NCBI GenBank assembly: GCA_033763335.1 | Contig: JANRKU010000054.1 | Span: 44,048-108,047 of the forward strand | Direction: 5' to 3' | Length of the DNA stretch: 64,000 nt | From: GCA-2794515 sp033763335 | GTDB taxonomy: Bacteria; Chloroflexota; Anaerolineae; Aggregatilineales; Phototrophicaceae | Shown: positions 60,750 through 64,000 of the stretch, piece by piece | Numbering within the stretch: position 1 is the stretch's first letter | How the letters are laid out: every line of letters begins with the position of its first letter | The notes under the pieces: model-generated | The model's database searches: none | What the model saw: the letters and a program-made list of their open reading frames with translations, nothing else | Told to the model about the DNA's origin: nothing | Made by a program: the position numbers and the translations under genes

Positions 60750-61859
60750 ATGAAGCATATTTGTACCCGATGTGGGCGACTTTCACCCGATGGTAATTTA
60801 TGGTGTCAGGAACAACAATGTCTTGCAGAGCGCAAGCCCATTATTTTTGATGCGGGTGATAACATCGGCGACATCGCTATCACCCGTCGGCTCACGGTAT
60901 TGCGGACAGCCGCAATTTACGAAGGAATGCGCGATGGTGAAAAAATCATCGTCAAAATGGCGCATAGTGACCGCATCAGCCAAGATAAACTCCGTCACGA
61001 AGCAAAATTGTTGGCACACCTGCAAAGTATCCGCCAACACCCCAATTTTCCCACCCTCATCAGCCCCTATCGCGGGGCAAATGCCCTAGAACGTCCTTAT
61101 GGCAAAATTGGTTTTCAGAACGAAACAAAATATTTTATTGTATTTGAATATGTTCAGGGTGAATTTTTACGCGATTTATTGCGCGTATCGCCATTCCCAT
61201 GGAATCGGTTTGCCCATTGGGTGACACGCGGGGTTTCATCGGCAGTGATGTTCATGCACGAAAATCAGAAATTACATTTGAACATCTCCCCCGATATTGT
61301 GTATGTACGGATGGATATGGATAACATCCCCCGCCCCATTTTATTCGATTTGGGGTTAGATGATGCCGAATTACAAGTCCATGCCCGTCATATCGTCCCA
61401 CCCGCCTATCTCGCGCCTGAATTGCTCACCATGCCCCGCGCCAATTATCAGACCGATGTGTATGGCTTGGGCTTGTTGATATACGAAATGCTCATGGGTG
61501 AACCCGCCTATCCTTTCAAATCACGTCGTGATGAGATGGTATGGGATGATGTGAGCAAGGGCAAGGTGGTTGCGCTGGCGCGGAATGACCTGCCCAATCC
61601 AGAAAAACCAGAATATCGTGATGGCAACACCGTCATTATGAGCGCCATACAGGTTAATCCGGTCATGCGCCAACCCGATGTGGCAGTATTCGCGCATGAG
61701 ATGTATCGCTTGTTTGGGGATATTCCACCAGAACGCAAACGCCGTTTTTCGTGGGCAAATCGGCGTAACGCCGCCATTATGGGGCTTGTGCTGGTGATTT
61801 TGATTGTCCAATTGATATTGATTAGTGCCGTATTCACTGGCAACGGGGCAACCACCTAA
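60750..61859 (+). CDS. Zinc-ribbon, membrane-anchored pseudokinase (possible EssB/YukC counterpart)
   Basis: 369 residues. A zinc ribbon (CTRCG at 5-9, WCQEQQC at 18-24) precedes a protein-kinase fold (about 45-325). The Lys of IIVKMA, the Glu of LRHEAKLL and the DLG of the metal site remain, but the catalytic loop reads HLNISPD where HRDLKPEN is expected, so the catalytic Asp is gone. A single TM helix (about 340-362) ends the protein with a short outside tail. EssB/YukC of type VIIb systems also has a pseudokinase domain and one TM helix. Divergent from the EssC-like gene. The start at 60750 has GAAGG and suits the promoter. Confidence 0.85.
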   Translation: MKHICTRCGRLSPDGNLWCQEQQCLAERKPIIFDAGDNIGDIAITRRLTVLRTAAIYEGMRDGEKIIVKMAHSDRISQDKLRHEAKLLAHLQSIRQHPNFPTLISPYRGANALERPYGKIGFQNETKYFIVFEYVQGEFLRDLLRVSPFPWNRFAHWVTRGVSSAVMFMHENQKLHLNISPDIVYVRMDMDNIPRPILFDLGLDDAELQVHARHIVPPAYLAPELLTMPRANYQTDVYGLGLLIYEMLMGEPAYPFKSRRDEMVWDDVSKGKVVALARNDLPNPEKPEYRDGNTVIMSAIQVNPVMRQPDVAVFAHEMYRLFGDIPPERKRRFSWANRRNAAIMGLVLVILIVQLILISAVFTGNGATT

Positions 61860-61872
61860 TCAAAAAATAATC

Positions 61873-61900
61873 ATGGCGGATATGAAAAATTATCCGCCAT
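61873..61900. terminator. Bidirectional hairpin between convergent genes
   Basis: ATGGCGGATA and TATCCGCCAT (10 bp) with an 8-base loop, 14 bp after the pseudokinase stop and 17 bp from the end of the lipoprotein gene. TACTTTTATA follows on the plus strand and an A/T-rich run precedes it, so it can serve both genes. Confidence 0.65.
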
Positions 61901-61916
61901 TACTTTTATAACTACC

Positions 61917-62612
61917 TCATCTGTAACTAGGGCAATTCATAGATTTCACACTTTCAAAGCGCCCTATCCATGAAGAGTAAAATTCTAATCCGTCAAATAT
62001 GTAAACAATTTCAACAGGGGTTATCAAAAAATTAAGCCAGATAGAGTCTGTAAAATCCGCACGGATAATCATTTTTCCATCGTTATAATAGGCAAGATAG
62101 TGATAATATGGTGGGGAATTATAATAATTTGCACATTCTAAATCTTCATCATTTGGCAAATAGAAGGGCGATACATTCCCGCCTTCAGGAATTCCAAATA
62201 ATAGCCAACTTAACCAAATCGGTATTGTAGTGTTAAATTGTATCTTCTCAATCTCTTCAAATGGTATACCTGTGTGTTCGGGTCTAATACCCCCTACATA
62301 CCCAATATATAATTTGATATCCGACTCATATAATTGAGGATATGCCCCATCAAGTGGTATGATTGTGGTCGTTTCTAATACACTTGAATATGTGTCAGCA
62401 TAGTATGAGGCATACAGGTTCGTTGTAGGGTCATTTTGAAGCCAGCCCTGTTGCATCAAAATATCAATAAACACCTCTACAGTTAGTGGATTTGTTTGGT
62501 CAATACCCCATTCACACATCAAATTACACATAGTTGCTGGTGCGCGACCACAACCACTCAAGAGGATAATCACCCCCAATAACATCAGCTTTGATAAAAA
62601 TATGCGATACAT
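61917..62612 (-). CDS. Lipoprotein of unknown function
   Basis: 231 residues. The signal peptide ends in the lipobox LLSGCGRAP, so the mature protein is anchored by lipid. Two Cys follow in CNLMCEWG. The body is rich in Tyr, Ile and aromatic residues (YASYYADTYSS, YYNSPPYYHYLAYYNDGK) and ends with WIGRFESVKSMNCPSY. I recognise no family. The gene is 11 bp downstream of the MaoC-like gene on the same strand. The ATG at 62612 is preferred over 62675 because it opens the signal peptide. Confidence 0.75.
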   Translation of the reverse strand: MYRIFLSKLMLLGVIILLSGCGRAPATMCNLMCEWGIDQTNPLTVEVFIDILMQQGWLQNDPTTNLYASYYADTYSSVLETTTIIPLDGAYPQLYESDIKLYIGYVGGIRPEHTGIPFEEIEKIQFNTTIPIWLSWLLFGIPEGGNVSPFYLPNDEDLECANYYNSPPYYHYLAYYNDGKMIIRADFTDSIWLNFLITPVEIVYIFDGLEFYSSWIGRFESVKSMNCPSYR

Positions 62613-62623
62613 AGCTAAATTCC

Positions 62624-63079
62624 CTAGTCGCTTGGGCGTTTCATGAACATCACACTGCGCGTCAATTCGATGCACACCACCCCATCCTGATTTTTGCCGA
62701 TATGCTTCAATGTCACCACACCCCTATCGGGTTTGCTGTTGCTCTCCCGTTTGCTGATGACCTCTGTCTGCACATAGAGCGTATCCCCGTGATACATCGG
62801 GTGCGGATGGACGACATTTTCATAGCCCAAATTGGCGATAATTGTCCCTGCGGTGAGGTCATTCACGGTGATGCCCACCAGCAAGCCCATCGTGAAAATA
62901 CCATTCACAATTCGCGCTCCAAAGCCTGTTTTTTGAGCGAAATCTTCGTTAAGGTGCAACGGCTGATTATTCATCGTTAACGCGCTAAATAGCACATTGT
63001 CCATCTCGGTCAGGGTGCGCCCGATGGCGTGTTGCATGACCATGCCAACTTCAAGTTCTTCAAAATATTTTCCAGACAT
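62624..63079 (-). CDS. MaoC-like hot-dog-fold hydratase
   Basis: 151 residues. GKYFEELEVGMVMQHAIGRT, TMNNQPLHLNEDFAQKTGFG and the ARIVNGIFTMGLLVGITVND helix are the family's main segments, with TLYVQTEVISKRESNSKPDR and VVTLKHIGKNQDG completing the hot-dog. MaoC proteins add water to trans-2-enoyl-CoA or related CoA esters. The hydratase motif, normally D-x4-H, appears as N-N-Q-P-L-H, known from mesaconyl-CoA-hydratase-like members. The start is ATG 63079; 63100/63103 is possible but lacks a clear ribosome site. Confidence 0.88.
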   Translation of the reverse strand: MSGKYFEELEVGMVMQHAIGRTLTEMDNVLFSALTMNNQPLHLNEDFAQKTGFGARIVNGIFTMGLLVGITVNDLTAGTIIANLGYENVVHPHPMYHGDTLYVQTEVISKRESNSKPDRGVVTLKHIGKNQDGVVCIELTRSVMFMKRPSD

Positions 63080-63123
63080 AAATTTATTTTTCCTTTTCAT
63101 CAATAATAATTTTTACCCACCTA

Positions 63124-63777
63124 TTATAGCAACACCCACCCCAATTGTGTGGCGCGGATGACCGCTTCGGTGCGGCTTTGGGCATTCAGTTTGCTCAAAA
63201 TGGCGTTCACATGAAATTTGACGGTGTTGGGGCTAATGCCCAAATCACGGGCAATTTGCTTGTTGGGCATCCCTTCTGCCATCAGTTGCAACACTTGTGC
63301 CTCTCTGGGGGTCAAATTTTCTGTGGATGAAAGACTTTTTTCTACCTCACCTGATAATCCCAATGTGGGCAATAAGACGGGGTCTATCACCATCAGACCA
63401 TCGCGCACGGCACTAATCGCGCTGACCAATCGGTCTGGGGATAATGGATTTTGGGGGAGCATCGCCATTGGGGAGCTATCGGTGATATAGGGGCGGATAA
63501 CAGAAAATAAGCGCCCACTTTGTGCCACATCCATCAGCAAAAAGAGGATAGGTAGGCTTAAATCGGCAAAAATGGGTGATGGGGTAGCATCATCGCCCAA
63601 AATCCACACAATCACCTCTGCCCGATAAATATCTATGGTGGCAAGTGATAGGTCGTGTGGGCTGGTTTGCCCAACCACATCTATCATCTCTGTTTGCCCC
63701 AATAAGGCAGAGAGTCCCATGCGCGAGAGCATACTCTCTGCGACCACCAAAACAGGAATGTCTGTGCGTGTGTTCAT
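63124..63777 (-). CDS. LuxR/NarL-type regulator with atypical receiver
   Basis: 217 residues. The C-terminal helix-turn-helix (about 150-217) is a clear LuxR type: LTPREAQVLQLMAEGMPNKQ, IARDLGISPNTVKFHVNAIL. The N-terminal half has the length and strand order of a receiver (IPVLVVAESMLSRMGLSALL), but the phosphoacceptor position in AEVIVWILGDDATP is not Asp, and the acidic pair near the start is a single Glu. It is thus probably not activated by ordinary phosphotransfer. The start was set to ATG 63777 in place of the TTG 12 bp upstream. Confidence 0.87.
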   Translation of the reverse strand: MNTRTDIPVLVVAESMLSRMGLSALLGQTEMIDVVGQTSPHDLSLATIDIYRAEVIVWILGDDATPSPIFADLSLPILFLLMDVAQSGRLFSVIRPYITDSSPMAMLPQNPLSPDRLVSAISAVRDGLMVIDPVLLPTLGLSGEVEKSLSSTENLTPREAQVLQLMAEGMPNKQIARDLGISPNTVKFHVNAILSKLNAQSRTEAVIRATQLGWVLL

Positions 63778-64000
63778 ATTGTTATCCAATCGTCCAATAA
63801 TTAGTTGCCTCGCCAGAAGCTAAAGCATCTGGCTAATCACACCAAAGCCCAAATAATTCGGGGGAAACGGTCTTAAAAAACCTCATTTATCCCTAAAAAT
63901 TGGCAAAACAACCTGCTTATGGTTGTTAGTAAATAAAGACGGTGTAAAATATTTTCTTATTCTGTGGCTGACATACGCACTTGCGTGCTAGTCAGCCATT
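63778..64000. other. Right-edge intergenic region with imperfect dyads
   Basis: No gene is seen. A dyad with outer arms TGGCTGAC (63965-63972) and GTCAGCCA (63991-63998) and an inner GCAC-TT-GCGTGC part lies at the very edge. A smaller GCCAGA...TCTGGC dyad lies near 63810-63832. The function is unclear; the next gene lies outside. Confidence 0.5.

Overview
The window looks like the chromosome of a Chloroflexota bacterium, probably from the Anaerolineae side. This is inferred from the gene mix, not from a marker gene: repeated large multi-TM proteins with a C-terminal beta domain, an LppX/LprG-like lipoprotein beside a 14-TM MFS exporter, a ParB-like/DUF4032-type protein, LysM and SdrD-like surface proteins with P/T-rich linkers, many TPR, FHA and TIR proteins, and a WXG100/FtsK-SpoIIIE export locus. 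No rRNA, tRNA, CRISPR array, integrase or transposase was recognised.

Layout. 1-8.6 kb: the tail of an FGE-sulfatase-fold protein, an esterase/methyltransferase pair, an orphan OmpR-type regulator and a giant secreted clostripain-like (C11) protein. 8.6-20.3 kb: sugar epimerase, pentapeptide protein, gatC, a response regulator with a degenerate GGDEF-like tail, pcm, a methyltransferase, two surface proteins, an MFS exporter with a secreted DUF3352-like partner, and surE. 20.4-32.7 kb: ParB-like protein, GT87-like enzyme, a type II restriction-modification pair whose methylase carries HEAT-like repeats, two large paralogous membrane proteins and a STAND-NTPase/TPR protein. 32.7-38.1 kb: a PyrK/PyrD-like pair with altered active sites, a double-FHA protein, a TIR-membrane protein, an inositol-phosphatase-like enzyme and a cold-shock protein. 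38.5-50.5 kb: three tandem membrane-anchored TPR paralogues, a third large membrane paralogue, a RelBE-like toxin-antitoxin pair, a TIR-FGE fusion, the MFS/LppX pair, and a Doc-type toxin. 50.6-61.9 kb: a type VII-secretion-like locus. 61.9-64 kb: a lipoprotein, a MaoC-like hydratase and a LuxR-type regulator with an atypical receiver.

The most interesting unit is the export locus. A 1596-residue three-P-loop EssC/EccC-like ATPase is followed on the same strand by a ubiquitin-like/FHA fusion and two WXG100-protein/DcrB-like-protein modules. A zinc-ribbon, membrane-anchored pseudokinase (possibly the EssB/YukC counterpart) is divergently transcribed, and a trypsin-fold protease without a Sec signal converges on the operon and shares its terminal CTAG.

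The window also carries at least twelve members of a short palindrome family (GTAGGG arms, variable but self-complementary centres), often in closely spaced pairs like REPINs. Three of them lie in frame within the 5' end of the DUF3352-like gene. A second palindrome family occurs twice at 36.9-37.0 kb. Start codons were reassigned where a Shine-Dalgarno, signal peptide or promoter favoured an internal start.
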